A stretch of 64,000 bases of DNA from Roseivirga sp. (GCA_029262895.1 JAJCYM010000027.1:1-64000); one strand, 5' to 3'; numbered from the stretch's first letter, positions 26,094 through 35,509 are shown. Numbers and translations: made by a program. The notes: generated from the sequence alone by a model not told the origin.

Positions 26094-27314
26094 TTATAGA
26101 CTCCGCAAAAAAGCGATGAGTTTTTCCTGATCTTCAGCACTCAGGTTCGTAAACTGATTCCTACTGTTTTCTGCCTCTCCTCCGTGCATCGCTATGGCTT
26201 GTCTTATGCTGGTTGCTCTACCATCATGCATTAAAAATATTTGCCCACCTTGCGAATTTTCGGAAAGACCCAGTCCCCACAACGGTGGTGTTCTCCATTC
26301 GCTGGTTAAAGCTGATCCTTCTGTATAGCCATCATCCAGCCCACTACCCATATCGTGCAACAAAAGGTCGGTGTATGGGAAAAAGGTCTTATTGCTTAAG
26401 GCGGCCACATCTGACACCGGTGTAGTCCATTGAGGTGTATGACAGGAGGAACATTGCGCTTGTGTAAACAGCTGTTTACCGCGAATAATGTCCTCATCAG
26501 TTTCGTTTCTCTGGATTGGCGCTTTAAGTGTCCTCAAGTAAAAAACCAGATTCCTGACTGTACTTGAAGCCACCTCAGGATCTTCAACATTATCAGGCGC
26601 TTGATTGGGTTTGTTGTAGATAGAAGGTTCTTCTGAATCGAATTCGCTGGTGATGCCCATGTCCTGCTTATACGCGTTTACCGTTTGGTGCAAAAGATTA
26701 ACTGCAGCGGCTTTTTTGCCAAATCGGCCTATATATTGACCATTTAATTCTTGATGATGAGGTTGTGGAACAAAATAGTCTGGTGCAGTCACATAATTAG
26801 GAACACCGGAAATCCCATCTCCGTCCAAATCATTTGGGTCGGCATTTGACAAAAGTTGCGCATCGGTGAGTGCTTCCAAAAAACCCAAACCTGTATTTGC
26901 AGGAGGTGTGATTCTTGAAAAAACGACTCCAGCCGGAAGTTCTTCAGGTACGTGCCCTGGAATTGCACGGTTTTGCAATTGAGGTCCTCCGTTGTTTGAA
27001 AATGGATTCATACCAGGTGCGGCCTGTCCAAACCTTGTCAATGTTGTAAAGGGGTGCCCCTTTCCATCCCCAATGTGACAGCTCCCACAAGAGGCAGCTA
27101 CAAAGAATGGCCCTAACCCAGTTTCAGGAGTGAATACCTCATCATTAAAGGCGATATCACCCAACAGGAACTGTAGATTCTCTTCATTGGACAGCCCCTC
27201 AACCGGCCCATCCAACAACTCATTCTCTTCTGGCGCGGGAGGAATCAATTCATCACAAGCAACAATGAAACAACAGAGTACTGCGGCAGTCAATATTAAG
27301 CGAGATTTTAGCAT
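26094..27314 (-). CDS. DUF1111-type di-haem lipoprotein (thiol oxidoreductase-like)
   Basis: A 406-residue lipoprotein starting at 27314 (MLKSRLILTAAVLCCFIVAC, Cys20). It has two haem-binding motifs, CGSCH at residues 76-80 and CSSCH at 288-292, as in the DUF1111 family related to cytochrome c peroxidases. Other family marks are TPPLWGLGLSE and MHDGRATSIRQAI. DUF1111 genes often sit with imelysin iron-uptake genes; none is present here. The next genes, one and one base apart, are a Rieske lipoprotein and a porin. A periplasmic or surface electron-transfer system is inferred. Substrate unknown. Confidence 0.92.
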   Translation of the reverse strand: MLKSRLILTAAVLCCFIVACDELIPPAPEENELLDGPVEGLSNEENLQFLLGDIAFNDEVFTPETGLGPFFVAASCGSCHIGDGKGHPFTTLTRFGQAAPGMNPFSNNGGPQLQNRAIPGHVPEELPAGVVFSRITPPANTGLGFLEALTDAQLLSNADPNDLDGDGISGVPNYVTAPDYFVPQPHHQELNGQYIGRFGKKAAAVNLLHQTVNAYKQDMGITSEFDSEEPSIYNKPNQAPDNVEDPEVASSTVRNLVFYLRTLKAPIQRNETDEDIIRGKQLFTQAQCSSCHTPQWTTPVSDVAALSNKTFFPYTDLLLHDMGSGLDDGYTEGSALTSEWRTPPLWGLGLSENSQGGQIFLMHDGRATSIRQAIAMHGGEAENSRNQFTNLSAEDQEKLIAFLRSL

Positions 27315-27378
27315 TACGAAATTTGATTTACACAATATTATAAAATATTTTTAGATAAGACTAAATTTATTTTTCTAT

Positions 27379-27405
27379 CGGTCAAATCAATGACAATACG
27401 GTCAA
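27379..27405. promoter_or_regulatory. Direct repeats upstream of the DUF1111 operon
   Basis: CGGTCAA occurs at 27379-27385 and again at 27399-27405, exactly 20 bases apart (two helical turns), 65-91 bases upstream of the operon's first codon. Spacing on one helix face suggests a dimeric or tandem regulator site. Only two copies are seen, so chance is possible. Confidence 0.4.
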
Positions 27406-27569
27406 TGGCTGCAATGAGTAAAAACAAATGGCTAACAGCCATGATCTTTCAATACAAACCAGAATTGGTCACATTGCTTAGTGCAGGCACAACATGGTAC
27501 AGCGGCAATAATTAAGTAAGAAGAAAAACAAAGAGGTAAGGTTGGATCAGAACTTAATCAGACACCTCA

Positions 27570-29012
27570 TCAAAATTCGCTGAATAAATCCTGATCTATC
27601 CACTCGGCTGATTCTGCCGCCTCCCTTAAGTCATCTCTGAAGAAGTTGAAGACGTTAGAAAAAAGCGGGTCGCTGGGATCAATGGTACTGTTCATGAGAG
27701 CGACAATTATGGTTCCATTATCATTTACATAAAGCAAAGACATAGTGCCCGGCATTAAACCTGAATGATTCCAGTTGCCCGACTCTATAAACCAACCAGA
27801 GCCAAAGCCTTCACCGGAATCTTCCACCATCAGCTGTTGACTAGTTGAAGATATAATGTCTGGCTCGCGAGGATTTCCGTCAGTTGCTAAGGCAAACCGG
27901 GCCAAATCTACCACACTGGCAATCCAACCACCATGTGAGTCCATATTTTGAATATGCCCAATTCCTCCATAGGCTGGACGGACAAGCGGATCACCGGTAT
28001 CAAAAACGGAGCGTGCATTGGCTGAAAAGGGTGTGTAATAACTCACCTCTCTCAAGAATCTGTCCTGTTCTAAGCTCCCCCCTATTCGAGCCGCAGTGAC
28101 TTCGATAGGGTCTAAAATATTCGCTTTGACATACTCCTCATATGTCATTCCGGATTTGGCCTCAATGATTCTTCCAAGTAGCACATAGTTTACATTGTGA
28201 TAGGCAAAAGTTGTTCCGGGAGTTGTAGTCAAATCTTGGATTGACCACCAATCCAAAATCACATCTAATGAAGGCGGGCTCTCCACCTGTTGTTCAAAGG
28301 CTATGTTTCCCTGATTAAACATAGGTTGCGGAAACAGGTCAATACCCGAACTGTGATTCAGCAGTTGCCTGACAGAAATGTCAACAATTCTTTGATCAAT
28401 TTCGCTCACCTGGGGAAACTTGTTTTGTAAAATATTAAACATCTTCTCATCAAGATCCAACATCCCATCATCGACCAGTTTCATGATTGCCGTTGCAGTA
28501 ATTGGTTTGCTCGCATCTGCAATTCTGAAAAGGCTGATTGGTGTAACTACCTCCTCGGTTAGGATATCAGCAACCCCATAACCTCTGGCCATTACCAGTT
28601 TGCCATCTCTTACCACAGCAAACGAGGCACCGGGAATGTTGAGCCCTCTCATAAAAGCAACCACATCAGCATCAAACTCAGGTAAGGAAGAGCCCGAAGC
28701 GTTAAATACCTGAAGAGGATACTCTGCACTGGTCAAACCATCAGTTGCCGTAATGGTGGTTACTCCGTGTTTTTTTGAAGTGACCAATCCATTATTGTCA
28801 ACTTCTGCAGCAACACCATTTGAACTTGTCCATACCAATGTCCCAGCAGGTGCTCCATTTACAGTAGCGGTCAACTGCAGTTCGTTGTTAACACCAATGA
28901 TAACATCACTCGGCCCATCTATTAGAATTACAGTAGTCGGCCCGTCATCTTTTTTACAACTGAAGAGGAACAGGCAAAGAACCAGCATCAGAACGGATGT
29001 CCTCAGATTCAT
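27570..29012 (-). CDS. Beta-lactamase-fold lipoprotein with Ig-like domain; Asp at nucleophile position
   Basis: A 480-residue lipoprotein starting at 29012 (MNLRTSVLMLVLCLFLFSCK, Cys19). Residues ~27-103 are a bacterial Ig-like (Big_2) domain (LTATVNGAPAGTLVWTSSNG). Residues ~115-480 have the class C beta-lactamase/esterase fold: FRIADASKPITA at 162-173, YHN at 271-273, and HSGLMPG near the C-terminal motif. The usual FRIASxSK motif carries the nucleophilic serine, but here that position is Asp166 (DASK). The fold and other motifs are intact, so it may be a binding protein, or catalysis may differ. No frameshift is seen. Confidence 0.85.
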   Translation of the reverse strand: MNLRTSVLMLVLCLFLFSCKKDDGPTTVILIDGPSDVIIGVNNELQLTATVNGAPAGTLVWTSSNGVAAEVDNNGLVTSKKHGVTTITATDGLTSAEYPLQVFNASGSSLPEFDADVVAFMRGLNIPGASFAVVRDGKLVMARGYGVADILTEEVVTPISLFRIADASKPITATAIMKLVDDGMLDLDEKMFNILQNKFPQVSEIDQRIVDISVRQLLNHSSGIDLFPQPMFNQGNIAFEQQVESPPSLDVILDWWSIQDLTTTPGTTFAYHNVNYVLLGRIIEAKSGMTYEEYVKANILDPIEVTAARIGGSLEQDRFLREVSYYTPFSANARSVFDTGDPLVRPAYGGIGHIQNMDSHGGWIASVVDLARFALATDGNPREPDIISSTSQQLMVEDSGEGFGSGWFIESGNWNHSGLMPGTMSLLYVNDNGTIIVALMNSTIDPSDPLFSNVFNFFRDDLREAAESAEWIDQDLFSEF

Positions 29013-29135
29013 TCTATTGATTAGTAGGGTGTTAATCGACTTGGGTGATGGCATTTAAAAAGATTTAACTTGTTCCATTTATTCAAACGAGTCAAAGAAT
29101 GAAATAATTCATAACTTCTAACAAATAACAACTTA

Positions 29136-29732
29136 ATGACGCAATCAACTTATAGAAGGCTGCTTTTTTTTATCACGGTGCTGACTATTGCTCAACTCTT
29201 ACCTGGACAAACTCGTGTTTATGACGCATTTATCCATGGAAATAAGGTTGGGGAAATGAAGGTGGTTCGAGAAGTTAATGATGAATCTGAAAAAATTTCT
29301 GTATCCACATACATTGTGGCCCATATGATTGTCAAAATAAGAGTCGACTTTGAAAGTTATTCTACCTACATGGAGGGTAAACTGATGGAGTCGGAGGCCG
29401 TAACCAAAACAAATGGCCACATTCATTCAAAAGCTCACAGCATATTCAAAGAGGGCTATTATGAAGTCACTGTGGGTAAAAAGACTAAAAGAATCGATCG
29501 ACCAAAATTATTTGGTGGTGATCTCTTCTATTTGGAAGAACCAGTCAATATTGATGAAGCCTATGCCTTGGCCACCGGGGATATGTTGGAAGTAATAAAA
29601 CAGGAAGAAGGTGAGTATTACTTTGAACATGATGGAAAAAAAGAGCTACACAAGTATGTTGAGGGGCAGCTAAAGGAATTGCATCTGGAACATAAGCTCT
29701 ACACCGTAATCTTCAAACTTCAGAACAATTGA
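29136..29732 (+). CDS. Exported protein, DUF6134-like
   Basis: A 198-residue protein with an N-terminal signal sequence (RLLFFITVLTIAQLLPGQT). The mature part begins VYDAFIHGNKVGEMKVVREV and continues with long beta-strands (YSTYMEGKLMESEAVTKTNG), a pattern I associate with DUF6134/DUF3108-like beta-barrel-shaped periplasmic proteins. It is divergent from the Asp-type hydrolase gene. A pair of 11-bp direct repeats (GAATTAAGAAT at 29741 and 29755) follows its stop. Function unknown; family call is tentative. Confidence 0.6.
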   Translation: MTQSTYRRLLFFITVLTIAQLLPGQTRVYDAFIHGNKVGEMKVVREVNDESEKISVSTYIVAHMIVKIRVDFESYSTYMEGKLMESEAVTKTNGHIHSKAHSIFKEGYYEVTVGKKTKRIDRPKLFGGDLFYLEEPVNIDEAYALATGDMLEVIKQEEGEYYFEHDGKKELHKYVEGQLKELHLEHKLYTVIFKLQNN

Positions 29733-29801
29733 TGAATAGAGAATTAAGAATGTGGAATTAAGAATTACGAGTGAAGAAGATGGGATTTTGGATTTGAAAA
29801 C

Positions 29802-30467
29802 TTATTGGAGCTCGAGATTAATCGCATCCAGTACAACCCTGGAAGATTCGGCCATTCGTTTGTATTCTGCTACTTTAAATCTTATCATACCCCTCCAAAC
29901 GCTTATCATATTTCTAAAACTTGGGTCTGTGACTAGTTTCCTCTCTGAAAAGTCGTTATTAAAAAGTGCACTGGAATTTAAGGAGATGTAGTCACGGAGT
30001 TTTTCAGAATAGGCTATGTTGCTCTTGGACAAATAATCCGACTGATTATAGTTGCCCTCATAGTGACTAACAATCAGTTTTTTAAGCTTCGTATTAGGAA
30101 TGTTATCCAGCTTTCCTGAGGACTTCAGTGTTTCATAAGTTGCAATAGTCAATCGGGAATTGGCCGACCCAAGCATTCTCCTGAGAAGCAAATGCAAACT
30201 ATCATTTTTCAACTCTTCATTCCGTAGTTTTTCCAGGATGAAGTCGAGTTCATCAACCCTGTTCTGATTATTTGGAATTTGGCTACCCTCAAATGCCTTG
30301 ATATCCCTTTCAAGATCATCAGCAACTGAACGCAGGGCAATGGTCATTTCTTTATCCTCCTTCAATCCCTCAGCATATTTGTCAATGGCAAATGCTATTG
30401 AAATCCCAATGACAACCACCAGAAGTTCTATAAAGTAATTTTTCAAAGAGGACTTTTTTTTTGACAT
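29802..30467 (-). CDS. DUF6090-like single-pass membrane protein
   Basis: A 221-residue protein with a short basic N-terminus, one transmembrane helix (YFIELLVVVIGISIAFAIDK, residues ~11-30) and a helical extracytoplasmic domain (EMTIALRSVADDLERDIKAF). This resembles the DUF6090 proteins that are abundant in Bacteroidota and have no assigned function. Coding begins at 30467 just after a terminator of accA on the same strand. It appears to be a single-gene unit. Confidence 0.65.
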   Translation of the reverse strand: MSKKKSSLKNYFIELLVVVIGISIAFAIDKYAEGLKEDKEMTIALRSVADDLERDIKAFEGSQIPNNQNRVDELDFILEKLRNEELKNDSLHLLLRRMLGSANSRLTIATYETLKSSGKLDNIPNTKLKKLIVSHYEGNYNQSDYLSKSNIAYSEKLRDYISLNSSALFNNDFSERKLVTDPSFRNMISVWRGMIRFKVAEYKRMAESSRVVLDAINLELQ

Positions 30468-30491
30468 CTGATGTCGATTTTAAGAAAATTA

Positions 30492-30531
30492 GTCAAAAAT
30501 AAAAAGACCACAAAGCGCAGGCCTTGTGGTC
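30492..30531 (-). terminator. Terminator after accA
   Basis: GACCACAA (30506-30513) pairs with TTGTGGTC (30524-30531) and on the minus strand runs into TTTTTATTTTTGAC. It lies 23 bases past the accA stop. Confidence 0.85.
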
Positions 30532-30553
30532 GAACTTATCAGTTTTTTCTTAA

Positions 30554-31501
30554 TCACTCCACAACTTCTCCCATATCAGAGAATTTTTCAATTCTCTGAT
30601 CAATTCGGCTCTTTGGATCTATTTTGATTAGGCCCTTTATTTCTTCAAGAATTCTAGCCTTAAGTTGTTCATACATCCAACTAGGATCTCTGTGCGCACC
30701 CCCAAGAGGTTCTTTGATAATTCCATCTATCAATTTGAAGCCCAGCATATCTTCAGCTGTGAGTTTCAGTGCTTCAGCAGCCTGCTCCTTATATTCCCAA
30801 CTTCTCCAAAGAATTGAAGAGCAAGATTCGGGAGAAATCACAGAGTACCAGGTGTTTTCAAGCATAAGCACTTTGTCACCAATGGCGATGCCCAAAGCTC
30901 CGCCTGAGGCACCCTCTCCTATGATTATGCAAATTACAGGCACTTTCAGCATAAACATCTCCTGGATGTTTTTGGCAATGGCTTCTCCCTGACCACGCTC
31001 TTCAGCTTCCAATCCCGGAAAGGCTCCCGGAGTATCAATCAATGTAACGATTGGGGTATTGAATTTCTCTGCCATGCGCATCAGACGCAAGGCTTTTCTA
31101 TACCCTTCCGGATTGGCCATACCAAAATTGCGCATCTGACGCTGCTTGGTATTACGGCCCTTTTGCTGGCCTATAAACATTACGGTTTGCCCATCGACAT
31201 TTCCAAAACCACCCACCATGGCCTTGTCATCCTTCACGGTTCTGTCCCCGTGAAGCTCAACGAAATCTTCTGTAAGGTTATAGATATAATCAAGCGTGTA
31301 TGGCCTTTCAGGATGCCTTGACAACTGTACTTTCTGCCATCTGGTAAGATTGCCGTAAGTATCTTCTTTCAATTTCTGGATTTTCTTTTCCAGAGATTTG
31401 ATGTCATCTTTCACATCTACATTACTACTTTCAGCCAACTGAATCATTTCATTCAACTTGGCTTCAAGCTCTACTATAGGTTTTTCAAATTCCAACAGCA
31501 T
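30554..31501 (-). CDS. accA: Acetyl-CoA carboxylase carboxyltransferase subunit alpha
   Basis: A 315-residue protein of normal AccA length. It transfers carboxyl from carboxybiotin to acetyl-CoA to make malonyl-CoA, the first step of fatty-acid synthesis, working with AccD. Family marks: the N-terminal coiled-coil ([20 protein letters not shown]), [46 protein letters not shown], the [15 protein letters not shown] acyl-binding stretch and [11 protein letters not shown]. It is monocistronic, with a candidate promoter upstream and a strong terminator. The partner genes accB, accC and accD are not in the window. Confidence 0.97.
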   Translation of the reverse strand: MLLEFEKPIVELEAKLNEMIQLAESSNVDVKDDIKSLEKKIQKLKEDTYGNLTRWQKVQLSRHPERPYTLDYIYNLTEDFVELHGDRTVKDDKAMVGGFGNVDGQTVMFIGQQKGRNTKQRQMRNFGMANPEGYRKALRLMRMAEKFNTPIVTLIDTPGAFPGLEAEERGQGEAIAKNIQEMFMLKVPVICIIIGEGASGGALGIAIGDKVLMLENTWYSVISPESCSSILWRSWEYKEQAAEALKLTAEDMLGFKLIDGIIKEPLGGAHRDPSWMYEQLKARILEEIKGLIKIDPKSRIDQRIEKFSDMGEVVE

Positions 31502-31521
31502 AGGGTTAGGTTAGGAAGGTA

Positions 31522-31550
31522 CAAAATTAATATTTATCTCTATCCGCCAA
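31522..31550 (-). promoter_or_regulatory. Candidate promoter of accA
   Basis: On the minus strand TAATTTTG (31529-31522) matches the Bacteroidota -7 element TAnnTTTG, preceded at 31550-31547 by TTGG with a 17-base spacer. The -33 part is imperfect. The predicted start of transcription would be ~15 bases before the ATG. Confidence 0.4.
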
Positions 31551-31624
31551 CTAAGAGGGCCTTTTTTTTCATCAACCTACCCTCTATAGATAATTTGCTT
31601 ATTTTAAAATATTAACTTTCTGAT

Positions 31625-32698
31625 ATGGACAGCAACCCAAACCTCGTCACCATTAAAAACACCCTACTCTTCTTTATGGCCATTGTGGTCATTCTCATTG
31701 TGAAAGAGTTAGCCGGACTGCTTATCCCATTGGCTTTTGCCCTCTTTATTGGAATTTTACTGCAACCCGTAATCGCCTATTTCGAAAGGAAGAAGTGGCC
31801 CTACTCTGTCAGTATTTCTGTGATTACCATTCTCACACTTGGTTTCCTTTTCCTGGTTGGCGCATTAGTAGTGGATACAGGCTCTCAAATTGTTGGAGAA
31901 AAAGACAAATTACTCGGCCAAATCAATACCCGGCTTGACGGGATTCTTTCACAAGTAGAGCACCTTCCTGGCTTTGATGCTATTGAAAGTGAGAGTGTCA
32001 CTGAATTATTAGGAAAAGTAATGTCTCCTGAATTTATGTTGAACACTTCGGGGATTGTGGCTGGCCAACTCGGAACATTTACTTTCAATTTCATTTTAGC
32101 TGCTGTTTATCTGGTGGCTGTTTTAGGGAGTATCGTTAAATACGAAAAATACATTGGCTATCTTGAGGGCGATGATGACGTGGGTAAGCAAAAGCTACTC
32201 AAGGCTTTTGTTGAAGTCAAAGATGCCATTGTCAGCTATATGAAGGTGAAGTTTATGACCAGTTTAAGCACCGGGGTCTGCTTTGGTTTGATCTGTTGGG
32301 CATTTGGTATTGATTTCGCCTTGTTCTGGGGCTTCCTGGCCTTTCTTCTCAATTTTATTCCTACAGTAGGGTCTATTACTGCTACCATCCCCCCCATTCT
32401 GCTCGGCTTAATCCAGATCGACAACGGGGGCACTTATGGCTTCTTCATCATACTTTTGATTGCTACTCAATTTGTGTGGGGTAATGTTGTTGAGCCTATG
32501 GTTATGGGCTCTTCCGTGGCGCTGAATACCGTAACCGTCATTCTTGGGCTTGTGGTTTGGGGGTATATCTGGGGTGTTTCAGGAATGCTACTCTCAGTGC
32601 CACTTATCGTTTTGGCAAGAGTGATTCTGGCACAAATTCCTGATGCTGATATGTTCGTCAAACTTATGGGACGAAGTCAACTGAGTAAGCAAGATTAG
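31625..32698 (+). CDS. AI-2E family transporter
   Basis: A 357-residue membrane protein with about eight helices. Marks of the AI-2E/PerM family include KNTLLFFMAIVVILIVKELA and LIPLAFALFIGILLQPVIAY at the start, FWGFLAFLLNFIPTVGSITA in the second half, and WGNVVEPMVMGSSVALNTVT near the end. Some members export autoinducer-2; others are Na+/H+ antiporters or have unknown cargo, so specificity is open. Single gene, followed by the tRNA-Asp promoter. Confidence 0.88.
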   Translation: MDSNPNLVTIKNTLLFFMAIVVILIVKELAGLLIPLAFALFIGILLQPVIAYFERKKWPYSVSISVITILTLGFLFLVGALVVDTGSQIVGEKDKLLGQINTRLDGILSQVEHLPGFDAIESESVTELLGKVMSPEFMLNTSGIVAGQLGTFTFNFILAAVYLVAVLGSIVKYEKYIGYLEGDDDVGKQKLLKAFVEVKDAIVSYMKVKFMTSLSTGVCFGLICWAFGIDFALFWGFLAFLLNFIPTVGSITATIPPILLGLIQIDNGGTYGFFIILLIATQFVWGNVVEPMVMGSSVALNTVTVILGLVVWGYIWGVSGMLLSVPLIVLARVILAQIPDADMFVKLMGRSQLSKQD

Positions 32699-32779
32699 GT
32701 TATTTCCACCCACCTTGACTTTCTATGTTTTGCGTCCTCAAAGTTTCAAAAATTATTAGGAATATTTTCTGTAAGGATG

Positions 32780-32810
32780 TTTGTAAATATTGTACAGAGT
32801 ACTACTTTTG
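32780..32810 (+). promoter_or_regulatory. Promoter of tRNA-Asp, Bacteroidota type
   Basis: TTTG (32780-32783), 19 bases, then TACTTTTG (32803-32810): a perfect match to the Bacteroidota sigma-A consensus TTTG-N19-TAnnTTTG. It lies 35 bases upstream of the tRNA. Confidence 0.85.
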
Positions 32811-32844
32811 CATCACCTTAAACGAAAGGTATTATTAAGATATT

Positions 32845-32918
32845 GGAGCGGTAGTTCAGTTGGTTAGAATGCCTGCCTGTCACGCAGGAGGTCGCGGGTT
32901 CGAGTCCCGTCCGTTCCG
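32845..32918 (+). tRNA. tRNA-Asp (anticodon GTC)
   Basis: A 74-nt cloverleaf. The acceptor stem GGAGCGG pairs with CCGTTCC (one G-U), the anticodon stem is CCTGC/GCAGG at 32872-32888 with anticodon GTC at 32879-32881, and the T arm contains GGTTCGAGTCC. The discriminator base is G, expected for tRNA-Asp. The CCA end is not encoded. A consensus promoter precedes it and a terminator follows. Confidence 0.97.
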
Positions 32919-32922
32919 CAGC

Positions 32923-32955
32923 AAAAGCCTCGCACATTGAGTGTGGGGCTTTTTT
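32923..32955 (+). terminator. Terminator after tRNA-Asp
   Basis: AAGCCTCGCAC and GTGTGGGGCTT form an 11-bp stem with two wobble pairs, followed by a T-run. It begins five bases after the tRNA. Confidence 0.85.
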
Positions 32956-33034
32956 GTTTAAATATGGGCACGTCCCCCAGAAAGCCCCACGCATAATGAC
33001 CCCGTGAGGGAAAACGGTATTCAAGGATGATGGC

Positions 33035-35509
33035 TTATTCGTCCCTTAAAAATCTGACGGGATTGATTTTGGATGTTCTTATCGTATGAAAACTCACAAT
33101 GCTCAAGCAAAGTGCTGTAACGATAAGCACTCCTAATAGAAAGAGACTCAAAAACTGATTATCAAAATAAGCAAAGTTCTCAAGCCATTTCTGAATAACC
33201 AGGTAAGCAGGATAGGCCACCAAAGCTCCTGCTATCAGCACTATGATTGCGAAGTCTCTGGAAAGCAAAAGATATATATCGAAGGCCACTGCACCCAATA
33301 CTTTTCTAATCCCCATTTCTTTCAGTCGGTTGAGTACCAAAATACTCATGAGTCCAAAGAGGCCCATGCCGCTTAGTAACAGCGCTACAACTGATGAATA
33401 GCCAATAATTTTTGTCACTCTGCCAAACTCAGCATACTCCTGCTCTATCCTCTCATCCATAAAACGAAAATTAAAAGGACGATCGGGAAAAACCTCATTC
33501 CATCTGGCTTCGATTTTTTCAATGGTGACAGTCATATTTTCACTGCCATTTAGTTTTATATAGGCATTCGCATGTGTATTCCTTGAAGATGGGCTGAAGT
33601 GAAGAACTAAGGGTGAAGACTCATGTAAAAGAGATTGAGCGTGGAAATCTTTCACTACCCCAATGATCTGTTTCTTTTCAAACCTATTATCAAAGGTTTC
33701 AGATTGCTGCAGAAGTTTATAAAGTGTTTGATTGACCAAAACAGAATTCAGGGCTTCTGAAGGTGAGTTTTCAAAAAACCTTCCACTGTCAAGTTCAATA
33801 TTAAGGGTATTCATAAAGTTTTCATCAACGGAATGATACCACACATTAACTCTGGTATCAGGGTCATGTGGCGGGTTCCAGAAAAAACCAAACATGTTTT
33901 TTGTGAAAAGTGCTCCCCCTGTTAGCGTTATATCTCGAATATCCGGATCACTTTCCAGCGCAGATTTGAAAACATTGGACTTTCCAGCTAAATCCTGCAC
34001 CATCACAACTTGCTCCTTATCAAAGCCCATGTCTTTGTTTAATAGATATTTGAATTGGTTTTTCATATTGATGACCAAAACGAATAAGAAGAGACCAATC
34101 GCAAACTGGGCTCCCATAATGCCCTTGATTAAGGTGGGCTTCATCTTATAGGCTGACCAGCCATTGAGTGACTCTGTTATTTTAAGTCTGCCGACAATCA
34201 ATAGTGGATACAATCCAATTATAACACTAAGCAAAAAGCACAATGCCACGGAGAATAAAAGGAAGTCGTTGAATTCCTGAATCAGGTTAATGTTGGCATT
34301 GGTCAATTGATTGAAAACCGGTATAAGAAACTGAAGCAAAGTCGCTGCCACGAGTATTGACAAGAGAATTTGAATTGCCCCTTCCGTATAGAGTTGTTTG
34401 ATCAGTTGGCCTTTCTGAGCCCCTAAAACCTTCCTCATTGTGAACTCTTTACCTCTCATGCCGAAAGTCCCCAGATTCAGGGTAATACAATTCACACTCA
34501 CTACGGCTACTATCAAAATACCAATTGATAGTAATATCCAGGAATAAAGACGACTTCTCACTTGCAGGTGTTGATTGCCGGAAATCCCGGTGTCGAAATG
34601 GACATCACCCAAAGGAACCAAATCAAAGGACCTGACAGGATTAGTTTCCAGGAGTTTTCTTCGGGTTCTTAATATATCAATTGACTCCCCATAAATATTG
34701 TCAAGCTCATCGTTCACTTTTCCCTTCACCTGAGCAACGTCCACAGATGCATTTAACTCTAAAAATGTAGCATCGCGGTTTCCAGAATTAAAAATGAATT
34801 GCCTATCTGCCGAAATATCAGAAAAGCCTCGTTTTGAATGTATGGGAAATAGAAAGTCAAATTGAATGGAGGAATTCAAAGGCAGATCAACCACCGCTAC
34901 TACCTCATAAATTGAATGGTCAGTGAACGTATTTTTATATGTTCCCTTACTATCCAATCGGTTAGTCATTGAAAATTTCTGTCCCAGAGCACTCTCAGCT
35001 CCAAAGTACTTTTGAGCCATTTTTGCCGAGATTATAATATTTGTAGGACTACTCAGCAGCTTACTTCTGTTTGACTCAACCATTGGAAATGAGAACATAT
35101 CGAAAAAAGAGCTGTCGGCATAATGCCATATCTCATTGAGCCACTTTCCCTCATGCTGAATAAAAACTGCACTTGAACCAAAACGGGTGGAGGTTTTAAC
35201 CTCCGGAATGACATCTGCAAGATGCCCTCCCACCCCAAACGCTACATCATTCACTCTAACGTTTTTTAGTTCATCGCTAAAAAAGCCCTTTTCGACAGAA
35301 TAGTCATCTGACACATAATCCAGCTGATTGATTTTGTAGATAGCCTCCGCTTTATCATGGAAATTATCAAAGCTCCATTCATCTTTAACAAAGACAAATA
35401 AGATTAGACTGATGGCCATACTCACCGACAGTCCGATAACATTGATTAGGAAGTAGAGCTTTCTTCGGGATAAACTTCTAAGTGCGATTTTGAGATTGTT
35501 CCTGAGCAT
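33035..35509 (-). CDS. FtsX/MacB-type ABC permease without prefix domain
   Basis: An 824-residue permease with the usual MacB layout: first helix (ALRSLSRRKLYFLINVIGLS), a large periplasmic MacB_PCD domain (~45-280), FtsX helices (VNCITLNLGTFG ... EFTMRKVLGAQKGQLIKQL), a second periplasmic domain, and final helices (GLMSILVLNRLKEMGIRKVL). Unlike the proteins at 20324 and 46198, it starts directly at the first helix, with no prefix domain and no PadR gene beside it. It also has no ATPase neighbour. It likely works with an ATPase encoded elsewhere. Confidence 0.9.
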   Translation of the reverse strand: MLRNNLKIALRSLSRRKLYFLINVIGLSVSMAISLILFVFVKDEWSFDNFHDKAEAIYKINQLDYVSDDYSVEKGFFSDELKNVRVNDVAFGVGGHLADVIPEVKTSTRFGSSAVFIQHEGKWLNEIWHYADSSFFDMFSFPMVESNRSKLLSSPTNIIISAKMAQKYFGAESALGQKFSMTNRLDSKGTYKNTFTDHSIYEVVAVVDLPLNSSIQFDFLFPIHSKRGFSDISADRQFIFNSGNRDATFLELNASVDVAQVKGKVNDELDNIYGESIDILRTRRKLLETNPVRSFDLVPLGDVHFDTGISGNQHLQVRSRLYSWILLSIGILIVAVVSVNCITLNLGTFGMRGKEFTMRKVLGAQKGQLIKQLYTEGAIQILLSILVAATLLQFLIPVFNQLTNANINLIQEFNDFLLFSVALCFLLSVIIGLYPLLIVGRLKITESLNGWSAYKMKPTLIKGIMGAQFAIGLFLFVLVINMKNQFKYLLNKDMGFDKEQVVMVQDLAGKSNVFKSALESDPDIRDITLTGGALFTKNMFGFFWNPPHDPDTRVNVWYHSVDENFMNTLNIELDSGRFFENSPSEALNSVLVNQTLYKLLQQSETFDNRFEKKQIIGVVKDFHAQSLLHESSPLVLHFSPSSRNTHANAYIKLNGSENMTVTIEKIEARWNEVFPDRPFNFRFMDERIEQEYAEFGRVTKIIGYSSVVALLLSGMGLFGLMSILVLNRLKEMGIRKVLGAVAFDIYLLLSRDFAIIVLIAGALVAYPAYLVIQKWLENFAYFDNQFLSLFLLGVLIVTALCLSIVSFHTIRTSKINPVRFLRDE

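Noticed and set aside
29741-29765. Two copies of GAATTAAGAAT
   Set aside because: Short, AT-rich and in a spacer; noted in the neighbouring gene entry but too weak for a separate element.
32818-33024. A 68-codon minus-strand frame across tRNA-Asp
   Set aside because: It lies on the antisense strand of the tRNA and its terminator; tRNA genes often give such shadow frames.
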